NCBI GenBank assembly: GCA_905236315.1
Contig: CAJOPO010000525.1
Span: 1 to 5,308, forward strand
Reading direction: 5' to 3'
Length of the DNA: 5,308 bases
DNA from: an uncultured Treponema sp.
GTDB lineage: Bacteria; Spirochaetota; Spirochaetia; Treponematales; Treponemataceae
A program made the position numbers and the translations under genes. The stretch's first letter is position 1, and each line of letters starts with the position of its first letter. The notes beneath the pieces are model-generated. The model had not been told where the DNA came from, did not search any database, and saw only the letters and a program-made list of their open reading frames with translations. Shown piece after piece: positions 4,987-5,308 of this stretch.

Positions 4987-5308
4987 TTATTTTTCCTTAT
5001 GTCTCCTATCTAACTCATCAAGAACATCTTTCCATTTAACTCCTTCTTTATACATAAGAACACTTATAAAATATAAGAGGTCTGCTGCTTCCCAAATAAC
5101 ATCTTCTTTGCTTTCTGCATCATCTGTAAGCTCTTCTGCTTCCTCCATTATCTTTTCACGCACTCTCTTGTCATCTAAGGTAGCCGTATAACTACCATGA
5201 CGTGGATTTGCAAAGCGTTCGGCAATAGTGGAATAAAGGCGTTCCATAGAACTTTCTTCATCAACTTCACTAGAAAAACATGTCCAACTACCTGTATGGC
5301 AGGTGCCA
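4987..5308 (-). CDS. hisIE: Bifunctional phosphoribosyl-AMP cyclohydrolase / phosphoribosyl-ATP pyrophosphatase (HisIE), 3' part only
   Basis: Second and third steps of histidine biosynthesis, in the cytoplasm: HisE removes pyrophosphate from PR-ATP and HisI opens the adenine ring of PR-AMP. Although an ATG lies at 5245-5247, the frame stays open to the window edge. The 20 upstream codons read GTCHTGSWTCF..., which is the C-terminal signature of HisI (CHTGxxSCF in the family). Its two cysteines, seven residues apart, match two known Zn ligands. The true start is therefore outside the window and the internal ATG only marks the linker. The following ~85 residues are a complete HisE domain: GSYTATL, then the acidic metal-binding helix KIMEEAEEL, then WEAADLLYF and the C-terminal LDRRH. 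The wording EEAEEL...WEAADLLYF...LDRRH recalls the HisE part of fungal HIS4 more than E. coli HisE; this is from memory. The stop is TAA, followed 6 nt later by the M50 gene. The HisI N-terminal two-thirds cannot be judged. Confidence 0.93.
   Translation of the reverse strand, partial: GTCHTGSWTCFSSEVDEESSMERLYSTIAERFANPRHGSYTATLDDKRVREKIMEEAEELTDDAESKEDVIWEAADLLYFISVLMYKEGVKWKDVLDELDRRHKEK

Noticed and set aside
5245..5247. ATG as the start of a stand-alone HisE gene
   Set aside because: The frame stays open upstream and codes for CHTGSWTCF, the C-terminal zinc motif of HisI, so the gene is a hisIE fusion entering from outside the window.

Overview
The window is a tightly packed, AT-rich stretch of bacterial chromosome. 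Six protein genes all lie on the minus strand and appear to form one operon read from right to left. In transcription order they are: the 3' part of hisIE (cut by the window edge), an integral-membrane M50 (site-2-protease type) metalloprotease, hisD, def (peptide deformylase), fmt (methionyl-tRNA formyltransferase), and a single-pass membrane protein with about three PASTA repeats. Intergenic gaps are 6, 21, 60, -1 and 15 nt. Each internal start has a purine-rich Shine-Dalgarno sequence, and def/fmt share the stop/start overlap TAATG.

The gene content points to a free-living or gut-type bacterium that makes histidine and uses formyl-Met initiation. A spirochaete, Treponema-like, is my best guess. 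It rests on recalled gene style (stand-alone PASTA protein next to fmt/def, HIS4-like HisE sequence) and low coding GC, not on a marker gene, so confidence is only moderate.

Layout: 1-229 is non-coding and holds four consecutive inverted repeats (about 1-40, 43-85, 106-150 and 173-224). It is about 45% GC by hand count, against roughly 30% in the adjoining end of the PASTA gene. 230-2302 carries the PASTA protein gene and fmt, 2302-2883 def, 2944-4308 hisD, 4330-4980 the M50 protease, and 4987-5308 the hisIE tail.

Functionally there are two housekeeping pairs. HisIE (steps 2 and 3) and HisD (last two steps) act in histidine biosynthesis. Fmt and Def add and remove the N-terminal formyl group at the start of protein synthesis. 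The M50 protease and the PASTA protein are envelope proteins whose link to the others is not evident. I see no new defence or mobile system. The least explained part is the palindrome cluster at the left end, which could be the operon's 3' end, a dispersed repeat, or a structured RNA.
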